A stretch of 64,000 nt of DNA, taken from NCBI GenBank assembly GCA_030848705.1, contig CM061243.1, positions 120,862,674 to 120,926,673 on the forward strand, read 5' to 3'. The translations under genes were made by a program, and so were the position numbers. The notes beneath the pieces are model-generated. The model had not been told where the DNA came from and did not search any database. It was given only the letters and a program-made list of their open reading frames with translations. The stretch is from Heracleum sosnowskyi (lineage: Eukaryota; Streptophyta; Magnoliopsida; Apiales; Apiaceae). Shown here in pieces: positions 34,051 to 46,820 of this stretch. Within the stretch, counting starts at the first letter, position 1; every line of letters starts with the position of its first letter.

Positions 34051-34194
34051 ACACAGTTCACACACATGTCTCTCGCGCTTACTTTACGTTACAGTTTTGC
34101 TCTCCTAATACTCCGCATCGTTGGCGCTGTTTTCCCCCAATTTCACAGTCCGACGTCACCAATCGCTAGCTAATCGCTTATCGATTCTTTCGTG

Positions 34195-37100
34195 ATGGAC
34201 GCCGGTAATGTCGGAGATGGTGATGCGAATCAGAGGCAGAGGTTTTATGTGGAGTTGAAACCAGGCCAGACGAATATCGTTTCGTTGAAGAAACTGTTGC
34301 GTGAGGCTGGCGAGGCGGTGTCGGATGATTCTTCGGATGAATACGAGGCGGTGAGAGTTTTTTAATTACTAATAAATTTAAATTTGATTGAATTTTGTTA
34401 TTTATTTCAATTTGATTGATTGTGTTTGTGTGTTGTTTTAGTGTTTTTGACTTGAATTTGTGTTTGAAAGTGTTTGTTTACGTGATATATAAAGCTAGGA
34501 TGTGTGCATTGATGATGTTTATGTATAATTTGCGTAAATTCGAGTTAGAAGTATTGTTATGTTTTCGTATTTTGTGTGTTGGTGCTTGTGTTTTGATTGC
34601 TAAACGAATCTCCTTATTTAGTTTAATAATATGTAATCGGACACTTAACAATGAGGCAGTGTCCGATTGATTTGCTAGATGAGAAGTGTTTTTAATGAGT
34701 AAGCATTTGTATTTGTTTTAAAGTGTTTGTTTATGTGATATATATGAAGCTAGGATATCTGCATTGACCGTGCTTATGTATAATTTAAGTGAATTTGAAT
34801 TAGGAGTATTGTTATGTTTTCATTTTATCCATGTGTGTGTGAGAGAGTGAGATTGTGTTTTGAATGCCAATTGAATCTCCTTATTACGTTGAATCAAATC
34901 TTATGGCGCACTTAACAATGAGGCAGTGTCTGATGATTTTCTAGATGATATGTGTTTTTAACTAGAAAGAATTTGTCTATGTGGTATATAAATCATTAAA
35001 TCCGAATATAGTTGCATTTATCATTATTAAGTATATTTCAAATGTTTTCTACTTGATGTTCTCTCATTAGTTTTTCACTGTTGTTTGTTGAGACCTTGCT
35101 TTAATGTGAAAAGGTTGTCATTTCTCGTGTAGTCAAGAGGTAAGTTGACTCTTTCATGAGCTTGCAATAATATATTTGAAAAATTGAATGGACATCTCAT
35201 GTGGTTTTTATATCCAAGTTAGTTGCTTCCTTGTGTGGCAATGAGTCCACCGCGTTCCTTAGTGCTTTTAGGGCATTGATCATTAATGTTGTCACTCAGC
35301 TATCTGCTGGCTGGCTGTAATAGCTTCTTATTTGTTGTCTTTTTTTGAAGTGTGACATTATTTCAATTCCAGATTTACATTGAGAATATGCTATAAGTAA
35401 ATCAATTCATGGGTAAAAAATAGGTAAAGAGATATCAAGTAATTGCTTAAAATTTCTATGCGATCGTTCTTTAATACAAATGTGAAGTGGTATAAGTGGG
35501 CTCATTGTTATTCTCTTATTTGCAGGAAAAATATATTCGAGTAGAGTTACCAAGAAATAAAAAAACTGGTGCTCTCACCATCCAGGATAAAGTGCAACAC
35601 AAGTGAGATCTTTTACCTCTTTTAGTTGGCACTTCTCAGTATCCCCTGTTTTTTGTTCTGTTCTGGAAAGTTTTTTAAGTTTGGCTACAATATGCCGTTT
35701 TCATGATTTTGTGTTTTACAAATACTTCAAATGTTAATACTAGTATAAAGTGCTTAAATGCTTGAAGTGATGATGTTTTGGTCTCTGTCTGCTAATTCTT
35801 AATTTCACTGAGTCACTCTGGTGATTTTAGTGGATGACCTTTCTCTGCATCTGTAGTCAGGTCGGTATATGTAAAATGATCCTTGAACACATTATGGTGT
35901 TTGGTTTAGTTTTTGTTGAGAAGTAAATACTTATCGCCCAGGAAAGTATAGGTGCATTTTCTGGGAGATAAGAATCTACTTGTTTAAACCTCTAAGTTGA
36001 TATGTATATAAATTAGCCTGGTCAATCTTTTTCCAGTGCTCTACATAACAGTCACTAACATAGTAGCTTGTTAAACCAGTAATATGTAGTCTGTACAACA
36101 ACACAATAGTGGCAACTTGAGAGGAAAAAAACAGGAAGGGAAAATAATTACTATAGTAGTTGACTGCTCTACACTATATATAGTCACTGCCTGCTCATTG
36201 TTTGGTATCCACTAATCCCATCTTTAGTTGATAAGTTCCATTACCTTGATGAAGTGATTTGTATACAAAAGGCACTATTTTTTACTGCATAGGTCCCCCC
36301 CTCTCTCCTAATCATTTAGATGTTTTCTTTTTTAGATTTTTAATTTTTATCACCTAACTATGGTAATGGAGCATCCGCTCCATTTAAAAAATGTTACTCC
36401 CTCTGTCCCTCTCATTTTTTTACAGTTTTTTTACATTGCTTGGCACACATTTTAAGGCTCCTATAAAGTATAATTCTACAACTTATGTTCAAAATTTTCT
36501 TTTTCTAAATAAAAATTTAAACATTATACTTTTATTCAGAAGAAAAAAATATTTAAAATAATTTATGAAAATATATTTTATAGGAGCCTTAAAATGCGTG
36601 CCGAGCCCCCGTCCCCCGGTGTAAAGAACTCAGGCGGACAGAGGGAGTATCTCATAGGATAGTGAATCCTATCACAAATCCTTTCTTTCTTGAAATGTGC
36701 ATTTTTATTTCTCTACAGTATTGTTGTTCTTGATTCATCGATTGTGATCAGTTTCTGTCTACCTTTCATATGGTAATTTAATCATTTTGTTGACTCTGTT
36801 TGTTTAAAATGTAAAATATGTTTCTCTTCTACAGGACTGGTAGAATCAAATATTCTAAATCAACAGATGACCAAACAATAAAAAAGAGGAAAGAACTAGT
36901 TGACTTTGTTGGTGAGGAAGATGACATTCAGGTGGACACCAAACCTAAAAAGAAGGGAAAGCAGCCTATAAAGACTGCAGCAGAATCTGCAGTATTCATT
37001 AATGGAATTTCGAAGGCGCAGGAATTTGACTTACAAAATAAACGTTGCAAGAGGGATTTCCAGAGTCCGCGAAGTTCTTCTGGAGGAGTTATCTTAAAGA

Positions 37101-37875
37101 AGCACGCTAGCAGTAAATTAATTCCCGGAAACAACATTTCTTTCACAAGTTCTGCACATCAGATATTAAAGGGAAAGCAGTTTATAAAGACTGCAGCAGA
37201 AACTGCAACATCTGTTAATGGAAATTCAAAGGCACAAGAGTGCAACATACGAAATGATCTTTGCAAGAGGGATTACCAGACTCGGCTACGTTCTTCTGGA
37301 GGAGTTATCTTAAAGAAGCTTTCTGGCGCTAGCAGTAAATTAAAAACTGGAAACAACATTTCTTTTACAAGTGTTGCACATCAGAAATTCAAGGAGAAAA
37401 AGTCCACACAGCATGAACTACGTTCCAGGAATGCAATGAGCAAAAACATTGAGCAAGAAGGTTTCGCCAACATTAAACGAAAGAGTAACAAAGGAAGAAA
37501 TGAGCTGCCTGATCTTAATCTTCCTTACTCTGGGCATGCACCGGTGAGTATTATATTTACAACTATATAAGTATATGTAGAAGCAGTCCAATAATGGGAA
37601 GTTGCTAGCATTATGTATATATAACACATTATTTTCCCTTGAGCTGCAACCACCTTCTTTTTTGTAAAACCAGGCATCTTAAACACTACTATTTTGTCAA
37701 GTGTATTGTGTATCTATTAATAATATGCCACTGGAATACAGCAGTCTTACTTGAGCTCTAGATGATCTGAATTTCAGATTCTTTTCTATTTATTGAATGT
37801 CCGTCAGTATTGTACTCAGTTATGCTGCATGATGGACATTCTTCGACCAGTCATTGTATTTTCTAGTAGTTTTGC

Positions 37876-37967
<92 letters not shown>

Positions 37968-40900
37968 ATTTTTATAAAATATAGGTATCTTTGATTATTG
38001 CTGGGGCAAGTAATTTTCTCTCGGAAAGGCGAGGTTTAGTGACCAGTTTAGAGAGTTTATTACTATATATAATGGACACAGGACTACATGAATATTGTAG
38101 CAGGGAATTAAAGAGTTTTCATTCGATTCTGAGATAACTTTTTTGTTGAACTGTATATACATATAATTCTCAAAACTATCTTTAAATGGTAGAAACAGTA
38201 ACCAGGTTTTGATTCCAATGGATTTCGTAATTTACCATTTAATTGTAATTTAGTACAGTTGTTTTAACTTTGTAGTCTAAATTCGTATTATGCTAGTTAG
38301 ACCATAGGTTAGATTAGGTTAAGATAACTGAAATATAACTTCGGTGTAGCCTTTGTCAGTTTGACATCTCTCGTAACCGTTGTTCTCTGTTGTGACGTGA
38401 CAAATTTTTGCTTCAAGCTTTAATGGCTTTGTTCTTCCTAGACAAATAGCAATTGTTGGTAAGATCTTTTTTTTGCTGTAATCAGTTTATGTCGACAATA
38501 ATATTACCTAAAAATTGGCAGAGAACGGCATCAGTGCACATGACAAATGGACCTAAATTAGAAAATAAAATGCTTGACTGGTCAGTTTTGCAGCTGGAGA
38601 AATTGGTTGAAAATTGTAAGTTTTTTTTTTAATTTTATAAAAAGAATTCAGTTTCCCATATAAAAGTCTAAAATATCAACTGCTATGGCTCAAGTATAGA
38701 GTATATACTTTATCAAATTTGGTTGTCTATTGTTTTTTTTACTATCTTTATGATTGTTTATGCAAAGGAATGATCATGTTTCATTTACAGCAAACACACC
38801 GCTGATAGATGATGTCCAGGGAGCAGATTCTTCTTTGCTAGATATAGAAAAACAAATGTCTCCGGAGCTCAAAGAAAAGCTTGCAAAAGTTGCTAGATTA
38901 ACGGTACAGAAAAATGTTATCATGTACATTTGTTAAGTTATATATGACGTGTTTGCTACACTTTATAGCCCGTTTATAGACCTTATGTGCTGTGCATTTG
39001 TGGCTGAGTTCCCAGTGGCTGAGCATTCGCCCGTTCAATTCATGTTACTCAACTACCTTTAGTTTCAAAATTCTGTCACGTTCTCATGCCATCTTTGTTA
39101 TGGAATTGCAGCAACTAAATGAGGGGAAAATATCCGAAGAATTAATTGATCGTCTTATGGGCATTCTTGGGAAATATCTTCAGCGCAAAACTTTAAAGGC
39201 ACGTCTTCTTTGGTATTGTTTTTATTATCTGGTCAATCTCTTCATACACTTTTTTGATGTGAGGGAGTGCTAGACAGCTACAATTAACAAAATCATTTAT
39301 AGTGGATCAGTAGCAACTAATTTTCCTGAACTACTTTCAGAAAAAATGTCAAGTGATATAGGAAACTAGGTTTTATGAACTCTAAGACCAACTTTGGATG
39401 AAAAATGAAATATAATAGTTATACGTGTTGTAATTATGATAGGTTTATAATAAAATTAGGCCCTTTAAAATAGTTTTTTAGTAACTAGGCCCCTTAAAAT
39501 AGGTTTAAAATAAATAGGCTTATGGACCGGCCCCATCACCTACCGATCAATCCACCAATTTTTGTTTTTAATGTTTCGACTTTAATAATATACTATCTTA
39601 CATCCGTGCAATGCACAAGTTAATTTTAATTTTTGTAATCTTATTGTTTATATTTTAGTATTTTATGTTTTGTTTATATTTGTTTTTTAACAAGATATGT
39701 TTATAATAGAATAGTTAAGTGTTTTTTAATTAGAATATGAATTTAATATAAATAAGCCCGTTAAAATAGATTTTTTAATAATTTGTCGCATTAAAGTAAT
39801 CCCTTAAGATAATTAGGCTCTAGAGATGTGTTTAAATGAAAAAAGTTAAATTTTTTCCAATTTGAATAACTTCAAAAAAATTAGGTCCATTAGAATAGGT
39901 TTAAAATATATAGGCCTATAAATGGCCCAATCACCAATCGACAGAGTCTTTTTAAGTTATGGATTTAATAATGTAGTATAGATTGTATAGATATATAAAA
40001 ACCTTCATCACACAAAGCACGTGCAAAGCAAGACCGGAAAAGTATAAACCCAATTGGCCCGAAAGTCCAAATAAGGACTTGATGTATATGAAGGCCCATT
40101 TAATACGACTAATAAATGTATTAAGGCCCGATTCTAGAATGTTCTTTGGGTATCTAATATGAATACACTGTTATAAATATGTATTTCTACAATAGCTTGG
40201 GGTCGTGCCTCCACAAAAACTCAAGTGATAAAATTTATCTCAATAGATAAAAATTGTCTCTCGCCGGGTCTTACCCCCACATTAGGTACCTATGAAATTT
40301 GCATCTATATTGTATTCAAGTTATATGTATATATCTTGACAAAAAAAAGTTATATGTATGCATATCTTATATCAAAAGACATTTATTCCCACACCATAAT
40401 TCCCGACGAGGACCATCCCTGTTGGGTTGCATACAAATTTTTGGCAAGCGGAGTAGTAGTAGAGGTTGAAGGTATCCATGTAAAGGCTTGGATAAAGACG
40501 ACCACATTAAATTTTTATGAGGTATATTTAGTTACTAGTTTTTTGGTTTGCACTTATACTACGTATCCAACAAAACAAAATCGATGGATTCATGTTCCGT
40601 TCTGATTCAATTAAATTGAACCGAACCCATTTTTTGTATATGTTTTGATTTGATTATTTTGCTAAAATAAATCAAAACCCAAATCTGATTTTATTTAAGA
40701 CTTGTTTGGTTTCAAATTCTAGATTAGTTTGAGTGTAATCAAAAGACTAAATCGAAATTTCTTAATTCATTTATCAAGATCCAATCTAATTATTCATAGA
40801 TAATCGAGTTATGTTCCAAATATTTTATGTCAATTTTGACTTTTCACTGCAAAATACACATATCTTGTAAATTTGATGCCCATTTAATGTGAGCTTTCTT

Positions 40901-43900
40901 TTGAAAATGCACATATCATATACATTCAGGATCGTTAACTTGATTCATAATTTTTTTATTTAAGAATTCACTTATTATTACTATTTTAGTTCATACTTCT
41001 TTGTCATATTTTTATTTGCAGTAAACAATGAAGAAAATGCTCCAAAAACTCTACATTCATTCACAGGTAATATACTTTTATATTAGTTTAAGTTACCGAA
41101 AACTTACTTATATTCTTTATGTGTATTTAGTTATCCCTTTTAAATATGTAATAATAGTCCATAATCAATTTTTTTAAAATTGATTTGTTCAAATAATAAG
41201 TATTACGTAGGATTTTATATCCTCTTTCTCTTGAAAGACAAAGATATGCAAAGAGAAAAAAAAAAAGAAAATGTGTTCATTTTTTTTATTAGAAAATTAT
41301 AAGAACACTTAATATAGAAATGACAACTTATGTATATGCATTATACATGTACTAGCTTTTATCGCACGAGGCCGTTAAAATAAGTTTTTAAGATACATAG
41401 GCCATAGAGATGTGTTTGAATACAATAGAATAGTTGTATGAGTTTTTAATAAAATTAGGCACGCTAAAATAGGTTTTTAATAATTAGGCCCGTTGAAATA
41501 GTTTTCATTTATTATAAGTAGGCGTAAGAGATGTTATTAAATAAATGTGTTGTAACTAGAGTAGCTTTTAAGATAATTAGGCCCGTTAAGGTAGATTTTT
41601 AAATAAATAGACTTGTAGACCGGCCCAATTCTCGACCGAAGGACTAAATTTTTTAATGATCCTACTTGAATAATATAGTATAGACTATTATCGCAGAAAG
41701 CAAGTGCAAAGCCATGCTTATTTATTAGTTACTTAATCATTGATATTTTATTATTTTAACCGGCCCAAACACTACTAAGGTATTATCTTAAAATTCCATG
41801 TTTTCATTATTTTATCTGTCCGTAAGATTATATAATTTATATTTAAATTATTTTAACCTTCTTCAAATACCAATCAACCAATCGGCATGTATACTGACAA
41901 CCGACCGACTACCAAACTTTTAATGTTTCGTTTTTAATAGTATAGTATAGATATGTTATCTATAATTACGTTTAGATATATGTCATTTATAATTGCGTTT
42001 AGATTATATTGCACTATAAAAGGTGACTAGCTCTTTTACTTTGTCGTTGAGGGATAGAGTCCGACAAAATATTCAGATTTCCAATATGCACTTTAATCCC
42101 CGCAGAACTGTTATTTTATTTATCCTTAAAAATTTGTTATCCTCTCGAATGACGATGGTGCACAATGTGACTTTTACGTCTATACGTCAGTCCAAACAAT
42201 GTGTTACAAACCAGATGAATTCCCCACGATGACAAGGAGCTATATTGTTGAAGTTTCACTTTGTTGTATCTTTCTGAACTAAGGATGATCCTGAGTTTTA
42301 GCTTCCTGCACATTCTTGCACTTCATATTCTCTTGTTGAATCGTTCTTGACTATTTCTTACATATCATGTGCTTCTTTAAGCACCTTCTTTTCTTATACT
42401 ATTATTACCTTTCAACTTGCACATTAATGTTCTCGACAATAGTTGGGACCATTGTTAACTTAGCTGACCATATGATTACCTCTCAAATAAGTATTTTGGG
42501 ATCGTCGTATCCTCTTTTTTAAATGGCAAAATGTGCCAGCTGTGAATTTGATTAATATTTGCTGTACATGTGTTTTACTCGGTTTTCACAAATTTGAGTG
42601 AAGTTGATGTGTGTATTGATGGATCATTACGAGTTAATTTACTGTGACGTCTTACGATGCTGTTATTAATTTCACATTGCATAGATGAATATCTTTTAAT
42701 ATTTCTCTGTTGTAACATTATATATAGTTGGTTAGCTTATAATCCCTTATATCCACTATCGGTTAAGAAATATCTAAGCTTAATACACGTTTCTCTTTTT
42801 GTTCAAATTTATCTTTGTCCACAGAAAATTTTGAGAGGAATGGTTCTCGAGGACTTATATGCGAGTAAAGCAGAATGCAATTACTTTAAACAGATAAAAA
42901 TGGAATTTGTCAGGATGATCAGACTGCAGGCTCCCTCTTTGCACGTTAAGGTAGGTTGTAAATTGACTTAATCTAGAGAAGACTCTTGTTTGAATTATCC
43001 AGATATTCAATGATAAATCTTGTGATACTGTATTCTAGTTATCAGATAATCAGTTTTTTGTTCATCAGGACTCATATTATTGGTCTTGCTGTTACTATTA
43101 CTTTTAAAAATAGTTTGATGTATATGTTTTGTGTGACTAATGACTTGCAGGTATTTCCAGCTGAAGTCACCAAAGGTACATATAGCATGGGTGACCAGTT
43201 GGAGGATAAGTTATATGATCTGTACGACATATTCACTCAGGTACAGGTTCTGGAAATATCAAAGTTATAAGCACAAGGGATCGGAGGCATTTTAGCCATG
43301 ATAGTGATATTTTAAATATAATGGTGGCAGGGGCTTGATGAAGATATAGGTCCTTCTCTGGTCAGAAAATTGTATGCTGAGGTAGAATATACTATCCATC
43401 TACTAATTTTCTTCTTCTGTTTTTTTTTCTTGTTTTGATTTGAGCACTATTTTCTTTGCATTCTGATTCACAACCGAACTGTAAAATGTAGTGTTGCAGG
43501 ACAAGATTTAGGAAGCAAGAATCATTGCAAAATATATAGAGCCGACTCTTATCTGCCAATTTTAAACCCTTTAAAACCATTGGAATAAATTTATACTTCC
43601 TCATGTCCCATGAATTATCTGTCACTTGTATATCAAACCTGGTATATATGTCTAGGTGCAAATATTTTCAGGGTCAAATGAATGATTTTATCATCTCCAT
43701 CCGTGGTCCGAGACTTTCAATTGATCGTACTTTTAGACGGCCTAATTATGTTACCATAAAACCCTTTAAAAATTAAGATAATGCCACTCCATGTGCATGT
43801 GAAAAACTATTCGTTTTTACTGTTTTTTTAAAGCCAGCAGTCTCATCTGGACTTAAAATTAGAGTTGCAGTTGCCTCATGTTAATCTAGGTTCTAAGTGT

Positions 43901-45037
43901 TGGATTTTTTTTGCCACTATTTTCTTATCAGCTTTACATATACTGAAATACGAGGCTTCTATTTTAAATGTTGGTATCTTCTTTATGCATGATTTATACT
44001 AAAAAAGTTACGCCCTTAATGTTTTTCAGCTGGCTGAATTGTGGCCAAAAGGTACCATGGATAATCATGAAATACGGAAAGCTATTTGTCGAGCAAAGGA
44101 ACGTAAAATGGTACTTAGCAGTGAAGAAGAAGAGGTATACAGATTTTTCTTGTAAAAGAAAGTAATTTTGCTCTCTAGGTCCTAAGTAGAGTTTTAGTGC
44201 GTATTAGTAAAAAGGTTTGTAACTTGAGAAGTATGTTGTTGATTCTCAACCTATACAAGTTGTAGACTAAAGTTGTTGGTAGTGTTGGCAATTGTTTTGT
44301 AGCATCCAAATAAGCACTTGAACTAGCAATATAATGTTGGGCTACTTTGCCAATGGTTGAAGTTCTTTTATCTAAAAGTACGAGTTTGGTAGTCAAGTCA
44401 AAAAGTGTCTGACACCTCAGTTTTGCACACCCTGTTATGGATTCATTCTGCACTCGTTAGAAATTGTGTGGATGTGTATATGTAATATTCTCAAAGCTCA
44501 ACGATTTTCAGGTCCATAGATAGTTTAATTCCTTGGTAAGTAGTATACTCTGGAACATAAGCTCGACTCTGTAGAATGCCCAAGTCAATTTAAAGGCCTG
44601 ATGTGCCGAACGCTGATGTATTTTTATTGCTAATGTGTTTCGTAGTTGATGTACAAAGTCAGCATACTTTCCTCTCTTTTTTTCAGAAGGTTATGGGAAC
44701 TTTGTCTTTATGCTATTCTATTGCAAGTGTTTAGTTGAACACAAGGTTCTTAACTTCTTATGTGCCTTTTCCGCAACTGCACTTCTGTGTTCAGGGTCAT
44801 CAAACAACGAAGACAAGGAATTTATCTGCAAGGATGGATGAAACTATCCGTGGAAAATCTTCTTCACTGATGCACAGAACACCTGCCTATAGAAATGTTA
44901 CAACTGATACAACTGGACTGACTCGAACTTCAGCTAATAGGAGGCTGGTTTCCAGCATGCTGACAGTTGATCTGCCTCTTACAGCACCTTCTGCAATGAG
45001 TATTCCTCAGAAAAAACTCTATCGCTGTCTGGTGTGA
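34195..45037 (+). CDS. Ubinuclein-like protein (616 aa, 11 exons), lacking a recognisable Hpc2-related domain
   Basis: Ubinucleins are subunits of the HIRA histone chaperone complex, which deposits H3.3 independently of replication. Exons: 34195-34350, 35526-35602, 36835-37543, 38522-38615, 38791-38903, 39112-39198, 42825-42950, 43151-43240, 43331-43381, 44030-44134, 44795-45037; phases join without a stop. The N-terminus (RFYVELKPGQTNIVSLKKLL, about residues 16-36) matches plant ubinucleins. Residues 79-314 (exon 3) hold a 72-74-residue tandem duplication. Residues about 346-536 form the ubinuclein middle domain (SPELKEKLAKVARL; KISEELIDRLMGIL; LYDLYDIFTQGLDED; LAELWPKGTMDNHEIRKAIC). The acidic DSFIDD-type Hpc2-related region expected after the N-terminus is absent from exons 1-3 and was not seen in introns 1-2. 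Intron 6 (3.6 kb) appears to use a GC donor. At 616 aa it is shorter than typical plant ubinucleins. Confidence 0.85.
34467..34965. repeat. Tandem duplication of about 250 bp in ubinuclein intron 1
   Basis: Two diverged copies (about 34467-34700 and 34720-34965) share 'GTGTTTGTTTAYGTGATATAT', 'TTATGTATAATTT', 'AGTATTGTTATGTTTTC', 'GAATCTCCTTATT' and 'CACTTAACAATGAGGCAGTG'. Non-coding. Confidence 0.85.
36397..36647. mobile_element. Stowaway-like MITE in ubinuclein intron 2
   Basis: 251-bp element with ends CTCCCTCTGTCCC and GGACAGAGGGAG as inverted repeats, flanked by TA on both sides (36395-36396 and 36648-36649). This is the standard Tc1/mariner Stowaway signature in plants. Confidence 0.88.
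36953..37390 (+). repeat. In-frame tandem duplication within ubinuclein exon 3
   Basis: Unit 1 (36953-37168, 72 codons) and unit 2 (37169-37390, 74 codons) encode parallel motifs: KGKQPIKTAAES/KGKQFIKTAAET, NGISKAQE/NGNSKAQE, CKRDFQ/CKRDYQ, SSGGVILKK in both, and GNNISFTS in both. Unit 2 carries a 2-codon insertion (LSG versus H). Frame is kept, so the protein contains the repeat twice. Confidence 0.95.
37880..37966. repeat. (CT)n microsatellite in ubinuclein intron 3
   Basis: About 87 bp of pure CT dinucleotide, 340 bp after the exon 3 donor. It is the second CT tract in this gene. Confidence 0.95.
39440..42000. repeat. Repeat cluster filling ubinuclein intron 6
   Basis: Many copies of the module 'taggccc(g/t)ttaaaatagg' (about 39460, 39490, 39775, 39885, 41370, 41450, 41485, 41578), together with 'ataatatagtatag...' and 'gcacgtgcaaagc'-type motifs (about 40015 and 41700) and 'cttttaatgtttcg' (about 39565 and 41915). 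The same family fills 4431-5385. The motifs resemble termini of plant Helitron repeats, but boundaries and a 3' hairpin were not established. Copy B (next entry) is embedded in it. Confidence 0.5.
40082..41150 (+). repeat. Promoter/first-exon-like repeat, copy B (inside ubinuclein intron 6)
   Basis: Homologue of copy A at 30758-31350, with about 450 bp of extra sequence (roughly 40265-40855). Its 41021-41066 block, GCAGTAAACAATGAAGAAAA and on to a CAG|GTAA donor-like junction, is nearly identical to copy A. It is flanked on both sides by the 'taggccc..ttaaaata' repeat family. Confidence 0.65.
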
Positions 45038-46514
45038 TCAGAGAATTCTTCCAAGATTAGAAACTCCGTGAAACCATCTCGGTCAATTGAACATAAGTCA
45101 AGCCATCTCTGCTGCTGGCATGTTTGACTGCTGAGAAACTGAAAGCTTTTTTTGAATAGAAAAAAATCAAGTGCATAGGACCTAGTTTAGGATAGTTCTT
45201 TTTCTTTATATTTTACATTTTAGTGAATGTACAAATAACATTGTTGGTTTAATATAAATTTAAAAGTTGGATTTAGAGACAATTTCTTTTTTTGGTTTCT
45301 TTTTTCTTTGTACACCAAAGGGGCATTTTTTTGATGCTTCAGTTTGTCCTAAATTTGGACATGTGCGCCTGAGTTTGAGGTTTAATTTTTTGTTGAACGG
45401 GTAGGCTCCTTCATCTCATTTTCCTCATAATTTGAAAGTATAATGTTTTGAGATAGTTCTCATTTTTTTTCATAATCTGAAGAGTATGTCATGAAATTGT
45501 AATTAAAAATATGTAAAATTAGCAATAATAAAAGTCCTATAATTTTTGTCTTGTTTGACTTTTGATGGTTAAACTGATCAAACTTTGATCACAAATTACA
45601 TGCATTATATAATTAAAAATTATTATAAAAATTATATGATTCGAAAGTATATTCAACCTATTTTAATATGGATATTTCAGATTTTTAAAATTATAATAAA
45701 AGAATAAAATATAAGTTGTAGTCAAAGTTCGATTAATTTGACCATAAAAAATCAAATAAGACAAAAATTATGGGACGGAGGGAGTATAAAAGACAATCAA
45801 GTTCATAACATATACATGTTTCGTGATGAACGATTACGAGGTAAAAGCGGCATCGAAAATTGAAAGCTAAAATCCGACCATGTTGCACATTTTGTTTCTG
45901 ATTGCGATTTTAAAATTTTCAAACTTACATTCAAGTCATAGTCGAATGGTTATCAAAATTGATTTCACAACAATCTATAATATAATTCAATTGCAATGCA
46001 AGCGGATCACCTATACATCTGTCGAACATTTTTATTTTTTTAATAATAATAATAAAATAATTCTCAAACATCAAATAAATCGATCGACCATCCTTTATTT
46101 GATAATTTTGAATCACCTAATGGTTTCTACATATATTTCGTAACTGACTAGCGTTTCCCTTTAAATTCAATTTGCGTGCTGATTCTATAAAATCCAATAT
46201 ATAAAAAAATTAAAATGTGTTATTACGGTTAGAATATAATATATGATCCTGAAAAGTGTCTTCTTCTAATACCTTAAAATTTTAGATGAAGGTTCCCGAG
46301 TGAGGGAGAGTGTTAGAATATAATATATGATCTTGGAAAGTGTCTTACTCTAATAACTTAAGATTTTAGATGAGCTGGTTACTCAATAACTACTATATTA
46401 ATCCATTATCATTATAAAAACTTCAATAATATATATACGTGTTAAAACACCCTACTAATATTAAAAAAATTCAAAAATATTTTTTAGAAAATTATGTCAA
46501 ATAACACGACATAA
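45038..46514. other. Ubinuclein 3' flank and spacer before the MULE
   Basis: Includes the probable 3' UTR up to about 45250, the Stowaway-like MITE, and two tandem copies (about 84-bp spacing, 46229 and 46313) of 'GTTAGAATATAATATATGATC', resembling an LTR start. No gene seen. Confidence 0.45.
45533..45794. mobile_element. Stowaway-like MITE with eroded left end
   Basis: The right end GGACGGAGGGAGTA is the conserved Stowaway terminus. The inverse complement of 45720-45790 matches 45535-45600 (CATAATTTTTGTCTTRTTTG and the following 'gRtggtYaaaNtgatcRaacttt'). The left terminus has lost the CTCCCTCCG part. Confidence 0.7.
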
Positions 46515-46689
46515 TACATTAATGAGTAAATTGCACTTTGTGTATCTGCACTTTACGTGTCAGACCACTTGGAATACTGCACTTTAAAAACTCTCACTTG
46601 CAATATCAGACTTTCAAACTTTTTGCAAGTTGTGTACTCCCGTCAAATATCTCTAACTCCGTTAATTTCTGTGAGGGTATTTCAGTCAT

Positions 46690-46820
46690 TTGCTTTAACA
46701 AAGCTATTTACCCCCATTCATTTTGTTGTTCTTATTTTACAATCACTTTTCACTATTATTTTGCAATTTAACAAAGCTATTTACCCCCAATTCATTTTGC
46801 AATTACTTTTTACTAGTGGT
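46690..46820. repeat. Tandem duplication of about 72 bp next to the left MULE TIR
   Basis: 'AACAAAGCTATTTACCCCCA' and the following 'ttcattttg' and 'caatYacttttYactA' occur twice, at about 46697 and 46767. Confidence 0.8.

Noticed and set aside
33870..34173. Plus-strand frames with a Ser-Leu run upstream of the ubinuclein gene
   Set aside because: The run is translation of the CT microsatellite in a promoter/leader region; not a protein.
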